Source: Artemisia argyi (Eukaryota; Streptophyta; Magnoliopsida; Asterales; Asteraceae). Taken from it: a stretch of 64,000 bases of DNA. The DNA is taken from assembly GCA_030686995.1 (NCBI GenBank), contig JARVZY010002392.1, forward strand, positions 45,001-109,000. Reading direction: 5' to 3'. This document shows, piece by piece, positions 10,889 to 22,565 of the stretch. Each line of letters begins with the position of its first letter. The stretch's first letter is position 1. The position numbers were made by a program, and so were the translations under genes. The notes under the pieces are model-generated. The model was given only the letters and a program-made list of their open reading frames with translations. It was not told the origin of the DNA and searched no databases.

Positions 10889-13800
10889 TGATTGGCTCCA
10901 AACAGTCAACCTAATTGAACAGGTGATGGTCAATCAAGTAAAACAGCCTAAGAGTCAATCTCCGTGGAAGTATAGGGGTTTCCCCGGGTCGTTATGTCCT
11001 GACGAGGTGTGATGGTAATCAAAACGGGTTTGTGATCTGGTGAATTTGGACGGGAAAAGGGTATATAAGAGTTTGAATGATTACACTAAGGAAATACGAA
11101 TGAAAATGATTTAAACAAACTAAATTAACAATAACGTGAAACCTAGTTAACCTAAAACGTAATCTAAAAATTTAAAATCAGAGTTTGCTTATAAATAAGC
11201 AGAAAAGTAAGCCAAAAAGGCTTAAATAGAAGCTATCACTTTTTTTATTTTTTGTTTTTCTTTATTTTACAAACTACTTTTACTAACGTAACCTAAATTT
11301 AAAAACGTAAAAGTTTATTAAATAAAACGCGAGTGCGCGAAATAAAAAGTGAAATTTGAACTACGCTAACCCTACGGATGTAAAAATTATATTTTTACGA
11401 ACCTAATAATCAAAGAAAATTTTATAAAAAAGAAAATTATTTTTTTGACTTTTTAATTATTTATTATTAATTAAAAACTATTTATTAACTATTTATACTA
11501 ATTTAAATTTAAAAAATATCAAATGAAAAGTAATAATTATAAAACTTTTTATAAAAATACTTTGTACTATTATTAAGCTAATAAAAATATAAAAGTTAAG
11601 ATAAGCTTATCAATAAGCTAGAAAATAAGCTGAAAAGAGAAATAAGCTTAAAAGAGCTTATACTAGTATATAAATAAAAGTGGGAAACAATAACAATAAC
11701 AAACACTTGGCTTAGATGTTGCACCCCGTTGGTCTAGTGTTGACCAGTCAAACCACCAGGTCCAGGGTTTAAACCCCACCTATGGCACTTTTCTTTTTTA
11801 TTTTTCTTTTTGCTTTTTTCTGTTACAAATCTATTCTAATATCAATAATAAGCTAATTTAATAAAAGCAAACTTTTTACAAAAGCCAAATAAGCTCTATG
11901 GAGAGCTTATTGCTCAACAGTTAAGCTTTTTCAAGCTTAACCAGGATTTTCAAACTTAAAAAGTTACTTATAAGCTACAAACTGAGACACAATATTAAAA
12001 TAAGTTGTAAATAAGCAAATTGAACTTAAACTAAACAGAAACAATAAGAAAAACACAGGTAATAAGCTTAAAAAGAAAATAAGCAATTCACAAATTCATT
12101 CAGGCACACACAGGCCTGCAGTAAACTTTGAGACCAATCCCAGCTTATCAAATAAGCTCCAAAGCCAAAGACAAGTAATGAATTAGGAACATGGGCTATT
12201 GAGCTTCTAGAAAAGCCAAAGCTCACACTGTGGGACCCACAGGTGAGCTTATGAAAAGCCAAAGAAAAGGCTCAATTGTACTGGTGTATCAGCATATATA
12301 GTGGAAATGGAACAACCTAAAAGCTTATTGCAGGCTATTAAATAAGCTAGAACATGCACAACAAGCCCTGAACCTTTAAGCTTGTTAACTTGACTCTCCA
12401 AAAAGCCAAGGAGCTCAAAGTGGGGCCCACTGATGAATAAGCTACAGGTTCAAGAAAAAGTGCATGTGGAAAAACACCCCTGGTGCAGGGCAGTCCTAGG
12501 TGCAAACATGTCACTTTGAGGCCAAATTTCAATGATCAAATGGTTTTCAAAATGCAAAATTCTTTTTGATCTAGGTACACAAGGTGACCAAGTTTACAAA
12601 AACTCAAAAATCTTTCACTTATACCCAGAAATGACCATTATGCACTCATTTGAAATTCATCCCATTTTTCAGTGTATGCAATGTTGACTTTTTTAAATCT
12701 ATGAACTAGTTGACTTTTATGAAATTTTGATGGATCCTACAGACTTAATATGTAGTAATAAGCTAAAAGGAGTTTGAAACAATGAATAGCTACTGAGTTT
12801 TATGGTTTCATGAACCTAATTGAACCTAAAGTGGGCTATCTACACTAAACTTAATTCATGAGACAAGCTGGAACATAGAATGACACACTAAACCAAACAC
12901 TCCTTAATGCAATTGTTTCCATGAATTTCACAGTAAATAGCAGTTTTAAGAAACAATTTACCAAACCAATGATTCAACTACTAATCCTAACTATATTTAA
13001 AGCTGATTGAGCAATAAATTTCAACTAATGACCATTAAAGCTCAAGAATGTAAATTCAACCATTAAAGACAGTGGGGTATTCCAACTTAATCTACAACAT
13101 GTAATGACATAAGTTAACCACAAACTAACTTATAAATACATAACATTGAGTGAATACAAGCTACTAAAACAGGAAATAAGAGGAATTCAAACAACAGTGA
13201 GAAAGTGACCTTGGACTTTAGCTAAACAGGGCAACTGTGTATCACTCCAAATCAGTTTCTAAACTATCCTAATGCTTCCCAAAGCTCTAAACCATGCTTC
13301 CTCAATATGCAATGCCCCTGATCTTTTCTTCTTCTTTATTTATTTATTTATTTATTTTTATTTTTCTGTATTTTTTCTATTTTTAATGAAACTTGAAATT
13401 TAACTGAAACTTGAATTTCTGAGAAAAAAGACTTATATTGATTAAGAGTAAAGAGAATACAAACTGAAGTCTTAATTGAAAATTAAAATTACAATAAATT
13501 CGAAATAACCAAATTAAACTAAAAATCTACACTACTGAAACTAACTCCTCTTTCTTGGCTTCATTCTTCATTTTATAGCCTTCAACATGGTTCTTGGACT
13601 CTTCCTACATTGATTCTGAATCGTTGGATGTATACAAAAGATCCTAGCCCTTTATTTAATTTTGGCGGGAAAGTGGATTTGACCACTTGTTATGATAACT
13701 TGTGCCAGGCTCATTCTTTTGGAGTGGGGTGTTTGGTTGATGTAGGGGTAATGATGGAGGAGGGGGAAGTGGGTTAGTGATGATGGGGAGCTAGCAGGGT

Positions 13801-14535
13801 AGCAGGGGTCACGGGGTGTATGTGGGAGATGGAGTGATCAAAGGGTTTGACTGGTTGGGAGGTAATAAAAAAAAACGGGGGTGAATGGTTTTTTATTTAT
13901 TTATTTGGGTGTTGGGCTTGGAGGGTGTAAGTGGGTTATGGAGGGCTAAGGTGGGTTGGATTAATGGTGTAAAAAGGGTGGGTTTGTGTTTTGGGTTTGG
14001 TTTGTGATATATAATACTAAGGTCCTGTTGGTTTTGCTAATTTATCACAAGGACCATTATTGTAATTTGCTGAAAATTGAGGGGTTGTTTCTGCCAAGTT
14101 CTCAAAATTAATATAAGGACCAAACTTGCCTTGTGTGAATAGTACAAGGGTTATGAAAATTATTTTTCCCATTTTTAAAACCCAGGGACTATTTTTGCCA
14201 TTTTTGAATGTTCGGGGACCAAAAGTGTAATTTTCTCAAACTTTTCACCCAAGGACTTATTTTGACAACTTTTGAATTCCAAAGGACTTGGGTTTACTTT
14301 TCCTTCATTTTAAACATTCAGGGACTAGTTTTGTCAATTTATGAAACTTGAGGGACTGAAACTGCAAATTATGCAAACTTTGTTCATTTTTCATTTGTTT
14401 TTAAACATTTTGCATCTAAAACATATAAAACACAACCCTTGGGATATTTTCAGTATTTTGATGCATTTCTGAGTGTTTTTAGATGTTTTGGCAGTTCAGA
14501 TACGATAAAAATGATGAGTATTTACACACTCATCA
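10889..14535 (-). repeat. 5' LTR of the non-autonomous Athila-like element
   Basis: It is collinear with 4138-7842 apart from small indels and a deletion of about 110 bp near 12780. It carries the same tRNA-like block (about 11708-11791), TATA box (13569-13578, minus strand) and module array (about 14015-14390), and ends directly at the CCTGC target duplication. Confidence 0.94.
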
Positions 14536-14540
14536 CCTGC

Positions 14541-15205
14541 CTATTAGCGAATAACCACTTAAACCAAGCTAATGCTTCCCCTTTCAAGAAACATGATACC
14601 ATTTTTAGACGACGTTCATTTGGTATTCTAAGTAGCTGAAAATATTGATTAGCATGGAATATCCAATCCAAGGGATCGATTCCCTCAAAACAATGTAACT
14701 TTAGTTTAGGTGTAGGAATGTGATAGGTATCTGGTGGTTGATGATAAATGGTGTGTTGTTGCGGTATTGGAGTTGTGTGAATGTGTCGAAGTGATGTGGG
14801 AATGTATGAGGAAGATGACTCATACTGGTGGAAATTTTGACTGGTGCACGGGGATAATAGTGATGATAATTGAGGTGTAAATGAGTATGTGGGTGGCGTA
14901 AGTGGTGGAAGGGTTGATAACACAGGTCTAGGACTAAACATATGAGGATATACAGGTGGCGATTGAATATTTTGAGGAGGTGCAGAAAAAGGGGAATGAA
15001 GTGTTTCATGATTATGTATTGAATTAGACATTGAAAGCTAGGTTAGTAGTTTTTTTACCTCATCGAATTCAGCAGCAAAAGAGTTCAATCGTTGATTCAG
15101 TTGTGCCAAAGTCGGCTCCGATCTTTCGTCCCTCTCCGGAGTGGGGTTTTCTAGGGTTTCATCAATCGGTGATAAACCAGATGATGCAGGCGGCTGTCTT
15201 GGCAT
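14541..15205 (-). pseudogene. Chromovirus Gag, N-terminal half
   Basis: A Met at 15205 lies just inside the 5' LTR and starts a frame (MPRQPPASSG...) that meets an in-frame TAG at 15038-15040, then continues as a 169-residue open frame from a Met at 15031. That part is proline-rich and ends in the Gag core (FEGIDPLDWIFHANQYF, then EALAWFKWLF). It is cut at the insertion site, and the frame resumes at 4137. Gag forms the virus-like particle. The true start could be either Met; the upstream one fits the leader better but needs the TAG to be a later mutation. Confidence 0.8.
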
Positions 15206-15220
15206 GATGAAAGCACCAAA
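15206..15220 (-). promoter_or_regulatory. Probable primer binding site region of the chromovirus
   Basis: Directly after the 5' LTR the minus strand reads TTTGGTGCTTTCATC. This is where the PBS must be, and the TTTGGTG start resembles leaders of other plant chromoviruses, but I cannot assign the tRNA. Confidence 0.4.
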
Positions 15221-15563
15221 TGATAGGATCTCAGTTTCCCCTTTAGGTAAGGAGACAACCCAGAAGATTAGAAAGATAGAAAAGTTGAAGGAAATTTATA
15301 AAGATAAAATTAAACTCATATTTCTTGGCATTCTTCCAGTCAATGTTTTTGCCTAAATACTACTTTCAAGCTCAACATCAAGACACCAGCTGGCAGTGCA
15401 TACAAACAAAAAGATGTTACCCTAACAATTCATGGGCCTAATGTGCTAACTAAAAAGAACAATACATTAGACATAGTCTTTGGCCCAGTAAGGTCTTGTA
15501 TTGAGTCTCTTGGGTCTGTCTCTAGCTGGTGTGTCACTTGGGCTACTGGTTGGGGCCATATCA
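15221..15563 (-). repeat. 5' LTR of the chromovirus
   Basis: This LTR is 343 bp with TG...CA ends, beginning TGATATGGCC and ending CCTATCA on the minus strand. It is identical by eye to the left LTR over the 137 bp that can be compared. Confidence 0.9.
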
Positions 15564-18287
15564 TATATACAATGGGAAACTAGCAACCGTGTATTAACTA
15601 TACATAATACTATTATAATTACGAGGATATTTTAAAAGGGTGATTTAAGAGAGTATTTTATAAGAATGTTATTTTTATATGTTAACCTAGAAACTAAAAA
15701 AAACAGGACATTACCAAACATGCATTCCGAGCTAAATTTAAATGACTAAAAACATGACTCTGCGTTGTTGGGCCCGAATGACTGCATCTGCTTCCTCAAA
15801 AAATATGCTTTACAATTAGTATATGGCCCAACTGCCCAAGCTAAATGTGTATCCTTTTGCATTGCACGTTTCTTCTGAATTTATAAAAAAGCAAACTGCA
15901 ATAATTCTATGAACTTTTTCTACTTTTTTTTATTAAAAGTTTAGACACTCAAATCAATTACATGTGAACTTAAAATTAAAAAGTGTGCAAGTGTGTAGTT
16001 AGATATACATGTGTCGAACTTGATCTTTACACATATAAACAAAGACAATACTAATCAACGACGATATGTACTATCATTAACTTAATGGGATTTGTATTTA
16101 CTACTACAATGCTTTGAAGTTTCATATGTTTATATTTGCTTGCTAGTACATTAGAAGGAGTCTATAATGATTGAAGATTTGAATTGGTATATACGTGTTG
16201 ACATGAATGGTGGAATGAATTCCAAGTGTGAAATTGTATGCTGACGAGAAATTATTCATTCTATTGGTGTTGGTTAGGTCAACAATAAAGAGTCAACCCA
16301 ATTAGGCAATTAGTATATGACTTGTGAGTCACGGTTTGATTGCTTCAATGATGTTCAGGTTACGTCTTTGTTATATAAAACAAATAAACAACACCAACAA
16401 AAAGTTTACCGGTTTACTTATTAGTTTACAGGGTGCCATAGATTTGATATTCTTTTTACATAAAATGTATTTGCTATACAATTGTGTAGTTACCTTCTCG
16501 AGTTTTTGTAGTTACGTAAATATGTTGTCGAAGCCAAAAGATATTTGCATTGGTATTTTTGCTTTCTTACTATGCGTTTATGTGTACTCATTTGTAGTCG
16601 ATCATGTAATAGGGCTGATAAAAATAAATACACCAACTAATCCTAACAAGCACGAGAAAAAGCTCTCAGCTCGTTTGATCGTAAGAAAAGGCGTACACAA
16701 AAATAAAACATCAGAAAAAACAAACAACTCATTCTTTCTGGCATGATTATAGCCCGAAAATAGTTGCTTAAATAGGCGTAAAAACAACTCATTCTTTCTT
16801 ATTATAGTTTTGTTTTAATTTGTTAGTGGTGTTTGTTGTAATAATGGGACTCTAAATATACTAAATATGGTTTTGGCGTGTTTATATTGTTGTGTTAATA
16901 GGTGATTGTAACGCAAGTCCACATCAACTTTATATTGTTAGATAGGGGCCTTGTAGGTGACATAAAATATAAAATACTCCATTATTATTACTATCTAAAT
17001 GTTTATGTAAATTATTAGAAAGAGGAAAAATGTTTACAATGCACGTATGAGGCATTGAATATTTTCAAGTCATCATATTCGGTGGTTATTATTATTGAAT
17101 GATTCAATCCTTTGCTTTTAAACATATTAATGAAAATCTGCTTTGACTTTTTAAAAAAAATATTGTCAATTAAACGAGTTGAAATAAGTTCATAAGATGC
17201 AATAAAAATATTTTAAGTGTTTGAATTAATTCAAAGGATTGGCCATCTAGAATAAAATGAAGTACCTTTGAAGTTTGAATCTTCAAAAATATTCGTGTCT
17301 CGAAGATAACAAATATTCCTTTTGTTTTTCTTCTACAATACAAATCAATTCAAGAATTCTTTTAGTTACTTAAATTCGAAGCAAATCCAAATACCATATT
17401 ATGTTATGGTCAAAATTTGTATTTCTAATTTACCCTTTACGTTATTTATGTATCAAAATTTCTTTTATAGTGTCATCTTTATGCAATTATCATATCATCG
17501 AGGATAAATCAAACTTTTAGTTAGTTCAAGTATCGGCTCGTGCTCACTCCAATTGGTGCTCCACTGGGCCAGAAGAGTTGTCGAATATACTCCTTGTAGG
17601 TGGATAATGACTGGTGCCTAAAGACACACGGAGTCAGAATATTCCCGTCATTTCATATCTTTTTGTGAATCATCGAGGACAAATCAAACTCTCAAATCAA
17701 TGGGATTTCGTCTAACAGTATTTATATGATATCATTGTCTTCAATAAATTAATTATTGTTAAAAACTTTTCTAGAACATGTGTGTGTTACGTGAATTTAT
17801 GAAAATGTATACTCCGTAATTTGTTTGTGTGTGAATTTGCTATTAGAAAAAATCAAATTCGCAAGTTCCTATTAAATTTTTTACAGGTCTTATCTATCAA
17901 ATGAACTATATTCCAAATGGAAAACGGACAAGATCTAGCATATCTGTTCTCAATAACTAATGTTCAAAAACAATGAGATTAAAGTAAACCATGAGAATTA
18001 ATTGCATGCTCCTTACTTTATGTTAACTTTTAATCGTTTCGTATAGAAACAAAAATCGTCAGCTATGACGTTGGTTGTGGGGTCAAAGGCAACTTGACAT
18101 CCACGTTCAAAAGAATCACATTGTTGTATTTTAACAAACGTTTACTAGTATTATAAAGTATATTATGGAGGCTAGATGTCATTCATGTCGTACTTACAAT
18201 CAATTATTAATAAATCATTACATTTATGAAATATTATATATGAGTGACACTAGTTGAAAAACGCTTCAAAACTCGGTAAACAACACT
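15564..18287. other. AT-rich stretch without a supportable gene
   Basis: I see no gene, LTR or clear inverted repeat here. The longest open frame (16324-16746, 140 codons) has no recognisable domain and a composition like the surrounding AT-rich DNA. Confidence 0.6.
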
Positions 18288-18296
18288 ATTATTTTA

Positions 18297-18469
18297 GAGT
18301 GATGATTTGCACACTCAAGAAATTTATTTGCACACTCTAATTAATGATGTCTTGACAATTATACCCTTATAAGGATGACAATGAATAAAAGTAATGTAAG
18401 GGTATAATTGTCAAAACATCATAAATTGGAGTGTGCAAATAAATTTCTTGAGTGTGCAAATCATCACTC
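18297..18469. mobile_element. Foldback MITE with 9-bp target duplication (MULE-type)
   Basis: The 173-bp element is almost all inverted repeat. The arms begin GAGTGATGATTTGCACACTC on both strands and extend about 70 bp with few mismatches. It is flanked by a perfect 9-bp duplication ATTATTTTA (18288-18296 and 18470-18478). The 9-bp duplication points to a Mutator-like transposase acting in trans. No coding capacity. Confidence 0.88.
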
Positions 18470-18549
18470 ATTATTTTATCAACCATTGTGAAAGTAGAGC
18501 AAATTAATGAAAAGTCGGTATCATACATATCTTTAAAAAAAAAAAAAAA

Positions 18550-19068
18550 GCTTTTTCCAAAATCGATTGGGCAACTTAAGCGACTGAGTTAACTAGAAAT
18601 TTGACATGTGTTCCTTATTAGAGGATTAACATACATCTTATGTAAGATTTATGTAAGCTAGTGTAGCATTTAATTTCTTGTGCGATTGACGACTCAAAAT
18701 TTGTGCGCCCCCTTCAAAACTGGTGGGTCGTTAGTGTCGGGTAGGCGGTGGGTCATCTGGTGTAGGGTGATGGTAGGCGGTGATGGGTGGTATGTGGCCC
18801 TTATAATATTAAATAAGTTAAAAAGTTAAAAAGAAAATTATAAAAAGCTATTTAATAAAAATGTAGGTCGTCAGTCACACAAATTAGGAGAAGTTGCATA
18901 ACTTTTGACACTTGAGTCGCACAACTTTTGAAACTTGAGTCGCACAAGAAATTAAATGTAACGCTTACACAAGTCTTACACAACATGCAATTTAATCATC
19001 TTATATGTGATACGTGTCAAATTTCTAGTGGAGTCCCTCAGTCGTGCAAAATATATTTTGGGAATAGC
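18550..19068. mobile_element. MITE with long terminal inverted repeats
   Basis: The left end (GCTTTTTCCAAAAT) and the reverse complement of the right end (GCTATTCCCAAAAT) start inverted repeats of about 130 bp sharing blocks such as CTAGAAATTTGACA and ATTTAATTTCTTGTGCGA. I found no convincing target duplication because a poly-A run abuts the left end. No open frame of note. The TIR length suggests a MULE relative, which is inference. Confidence 0.65.
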
Positions 19069-19551
19069 ATTTCTTTTTGGAGCATGTATAACACCAACTT
19101 TTTATTCTTAGGGCAAACGGGAATTTATATCAATCGTCTATAAATACCATATCTTTCTTCAAAAATAAAATCAATCATTTTAAAAATCGAACCGAACCGT
19201 TATTTTCTTGGTATTCTGTTTTTTTGGTTAAACTCGTGTTTTCCCTGATTTTTCCTGTTCAACAGGCTGGTCCAACTCCCGGTTTAACCGATTAAACCCG
19301 CCTGCTCGGTCCGATTTTCAAAACTATGTCAGAGAGTTTATTAAAGTGTATTATTATTTCCCAGTTTTTTACATATCTATCTGAGATCTTGTCATTTGAG
19401 TTTACTTAACATACCTATATATATGAGATGTCCATAAAGTTATAAGCGTATAACATAATAAGATGATAAAATGCCACGTACGTAATTTATGTCTAAGAAG
19501 AATATAACTAATTGAGTAATTTTGCCGTCCAAATTTATTGGCAGAGTGACT

Positions 19552-19591
<40 letters not shown>

Positions 19592-20099
19592 GTAAGAAAG
19601 TGTGTGAGGTCCACACCTATATGAGCCTCTTATTGAGAAGGGCATTACAATTCATGTCTTATGGATATAAACCAATTAAAAGAAATAGTAGGTCCTACTT
19701 TAAAAAAATAATATTAAATGCCTCTAAAAAAGAACTATGCTGGAAAGCTAGAAGGATGATAAAATCAATACATGGACGTTTTGTCATGTTTAGTATACAA
19801 ATCCTATCTTTTTTACATTACTTTTGAAGCAATCCGGATAGAAAGGCGTATGCTACAATCTATTTAGCTTTCGTAGCACTACCATCTTTAACTTTTCCAA
19901 CTAGTAAGTAGTTTTAAGTTAGAGGACTATGACTACACCGCTGTCGTTTTGTTCTATTTCATTTTTGTGAACAGCCCATCAATCTGGTGTCTCACGGCTA
20001 GTACGTGGAAATGAATCACAATGTCCTCAAAAAAAGAAAGGTGATACTGATGTTTGAAATTAGCTCAATTGACCCGTATTTACAAATCAATGCTATACA
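19069..20099. other. AT-rich stretch with a poly-T run; no gene seen
   Basis: It holds a run of about 31 T at 19559-19589 and no recognisable coding sequence. The open frame that crosses the poly-T run (19522-19827) is not credible. Confidence 0.55.
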
Positions 20100-20107
20100 C
20101 GTATGAC

Positions 20108-20321
20108 CAGGGGCGAAGCTTGAAAATTTCGAGTGGGGTCGGGATCTAAAATTTTTTTTCCTAACACTATGGGGGGTCGAAACCGAATTAAATTGGGGGG
20201 GCGAAACCGAAAATACCGAAATTTTTCTACACGAAAACTATATACCCCTACATCGCAAAAAAAATTTCGGAGGGTCGGCCGCCCCCCCCCCCCCCCCGGG
20301 CCCTTAGAAGCTGCGCCCCTG
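20108..20321. mobile_element. hAT-type MITE
   Basis: The ends are CAGGGGCGAAGCTT and, on the other strand, CAGGGGCGCAGCTT, flanked by a perfect 8-bp duplication CGTATGAC (20100-20107 and 20322-20329). An 8-bp duplication with CAGGGG ends is the hAT signature. The 214-bp element is non-coding and contains G and C homopolymers. Confidence 0.92.
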
Positions 20322-20399
20322 CGTATGACGTATCTAATGTATAGACTAGAATGTCTCAATCAATTCTTAATGTGTGCAAATCAACTTTCTTTCTTTATA

Positions 20400-22072
20400 G
20401 GCTAAAATGTAGTTTAGTGTCCTGAACTTGATCAAGTGAAACTTATAGCACCCTGGACTTTTAAAGTGTAAGATGGAACCCTTAATTTGAATAAGTAAAA
20501 TTTCTACTACCATATAACAGCTTAGTTAGCTGGTTAGAAATATAACAAATGTTATCCTTAATATTTAAATCTTCATAGTATAACTATCAAAGAAAGATAA
20601 AAACGAGCTGAGTCAAAGCCCAAGCTTGCCAAAGATCGATCTCTAGCGCAAATCGTTTACGATAATAAGTATCGTGCTCATTCTCGTTTCGAACCTTATA
20701 CTTTTAGTTCGAGTTCGGCTCAAAACGAGCCAAGCTTATAAAAGCTTCAAATGATCCAAGCTTGAACGAGCTAATCTCCTGTTCGAGCCCGAGCTCAAAC
20801 CTTGTTTGGGCTCATTTAATTTAATAAACGATTTCAAGCCCGGGCTTCATACTCAAAGCTAAAGCTAAACTAGGCTTATGTTCCTTAACAAGCCTTTGAT
20901 ATAAGTGCATTTAAATATGTAAACATATTCCATATACATATAAGGGTATATGTAGGTATTCATATTCATATACAAACGAGCATAATAAATGAGCTCGAGC
21001 CTAATGTACTTAATAAACCAGGATCAAATTCTGTTTTATTTCGTTTGTATCTATCATAAAAAGAAACCAATCTCGAGGTTGATGTAATTAACAAATCAAG
21101 ATCAACTGGCATGTTTCTACACTTATTTTAAAGTTATATTGAGCATTTTAATTTTCAGGATAACATCTATTAGATTTCTAACGAGATTAACTATTAAATG
21201 GGTTTAGGATAATAGAAATTTTACTTAACCAAATATAGAGTACCATGCTACATCTTTAAAAATTCAAAGGAAGTAAAACTTCCAATTAATAAAATTTGGA
21301 GTACTAAACTATATTTTGCAAGGCTGTCAAGATCGCGATCCCACGCAGGATCGTTTTTGTCTTTGCAAGATCGAGACCGTAAGATCGGATCGCGATACTA
21401 CGATCCTACCAATTTGTCATATTTTGTAAACAAATGATATACGAGTCAAACTGTTTTACATTTTTACTCAACGTCAAAGATAAGTTCATATAATATCCTC
21501 TTGAAAATGACAAAGTTTAAATTTCAAATACTAAAGTAATAGTAAAATACAAAAAAGTCAAGTTTCAATCGTTACATTAACGATTTAGTGCAATAATATT
21601 ACATAACATAGGTCCTAAATGTCTCAAAACATACGAGCCATCAACATGATTTCAAGAAAACAAACGTTTCATAAGTGGCATTACAAAACATACCATTTGA
21701 TTAGTTTAATCACAGTGAAGTAAAGTAAATTAAACTATTGAACACTTTTTAGACTATAATCTATTCAGAAAAGTAGAAAACTATGTATAAACTATAATCT
21801 ATTTAGAAAATAAAACAATAGTGATTTACTCATTAGACATTAGTAAAACACACATTTGTTTTTTTGGCCTAAGCAAGTGGGATGAACTTAAAAAAAAAAA
21901 AAAAAAAAGTGAACTCGGATCGCGTGTCGATTTTACAATCTTACGTGCGATCCTACGATTCTACCTCAGATGCGATCCTACCACGATCTTACACGATTTT
22001 GACTGGTGTGCACGTAAGATCGTACGATCTTACGTGTTAACTCGCGAGTTTGACAACCTTGATATTTTGGCC
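20400..22072. mobile_element. Non-autonomous MULE with a nested hAT element
   Basis: The terminal inverted repeats are about 165 bp: the left starts GGCTAAAATGTAGTTTAG, and the right end, read in reverse, starts GGCCAAAATATAGTTTAG. The 9-bp duplication TTCTTTATA is perfect (20391-20399 and 22073-22081). The right TIR is interrupted by the hAT at 21319-22061, only about 11 bases from the element's end. The interior (about 20600-21010) is rich in AGCTCG/CGAGC words and has no open frame of note. Confidence 0.88.
21319..22061. mobile_element. hAT-type non-autonomous element nested in the MULE end
   Basis: The ends read CAAGGCTGTCAAGATCGCGA and, in reverse, CAAGGTTGTCAAACTCGCGA, with a perfect 8-bp duplication ATATTTTG (21311-21318 and 22062-22069). 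Near both ends there are many GATCGNGATC, ACGATCCTAC and TACGATCTTACG words, suggesting subterminal transposase sites. No transposase is encoded. Confidence 0.9.
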
Positions 22073-22565
22073 TTCTTTATACCACCGGGCACTAGCTAAT
22101 GCGCAATGACTATTTGATGTAGAGCTATATATAAGTATATATAATGGAGGAACTTAAGTATAACCCGGTTCCACATGCTTTATGGCGGTCCATTTGATTT
22201 CACTATGTGTTTGCATACATGCATGAAGAATCTAAAAACAATGGTAACTAGGTTGGTTGCCCCTCAATCGAGGATGTAACCGAGTTATACACATTCGAGT
22301 AATCGAACATAATGCAACCGATCAAACACTCAACTTTTTCGTTGATGCAAACCTTTTGATATGTTATTTATTGATCATTAAAGTCAAATCCAAAAGACAC
22401 GCCAACCAAACAAGCCTTAAATGATTGTTTAATAAGTGCCCTCAAGTCATTGGTTAAAATGCATCAATTCATTTCGAAATTTCTTTTAAATAAAAAATTG
22501 TATTTAATCCACATTTATTAAACTTATAAATTATCTAAAATAATTGTATTTTTTTAATTTAAGGT

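Larger units (their letters stand above)
4138..14535 (-). mobile_element. Non-autonomous Athila-like LTR retrotransposon nested in the chromovirus gag
   Basis: Both ends are TG...CA, and the target duplication CCTGC is perfect at 4133-4137 and 14536-14540. LTRs are 4138-7842 (3705 bp) and 10889-14535 (3647 bp). The internal region is only about 3.05 kb and holds a single large minus-strand ORF region (8623-10583) with no protease, RT or integrase. LTR termini, PPT, 3' UTR and the final codons of the ORF match the autonomous Athila element at 26487-41886, so it was probably mobilised in trans by that family. The right LTR lacks about 110 bp near 12780 that the left LTR has. Confidence 0.95.
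1..15563 (-). mobile_element. Ty3/gypsy chromovirus, minus strand, split by a nested element
   Basis: A plant chromovirus reads right to left: 5' LTR 15221-15563, gag from 15205, protease, RT, RNase H, integrase and chromodomain ending at 41, then the 3' LTR from 137 leftwards. The 137 bases of the left LTR inside the window match 15427-15563 without a difference by eye, which suggests a recent insertion. Without the nested element at 4138-14535 the visible part is about 5.2 kb. Short LTRs and small size fit the Reina-like chromoviruses, but this clade call is inference. The right flank after the LTR is TATAT; the left target duplication lies outside the window. Coding lesions are one TAG in gag, one TAA and a 1-nt shift in RT, and the nested insertion. 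Confidence 0.93.

Noticed and set aside
16324..16746. 140-codon plus-strand ORF
   Set aside because: No domain, no splice context, AT-rich composition like its flanks, and an overlapping frame on the other strand; judged a chance ORF.
19522..19827. 101-codon ORF with a poly-Phe stretch
   Set aside because: It reads through a 31-T homopolymer; no conserved motif on either side.
20093..20405. Two overlapping ORFs of about 90 codons
   Set aside because: They lie across a hAT MITE with exact target duplications; the apparent proteins are translations of it and its flanks.
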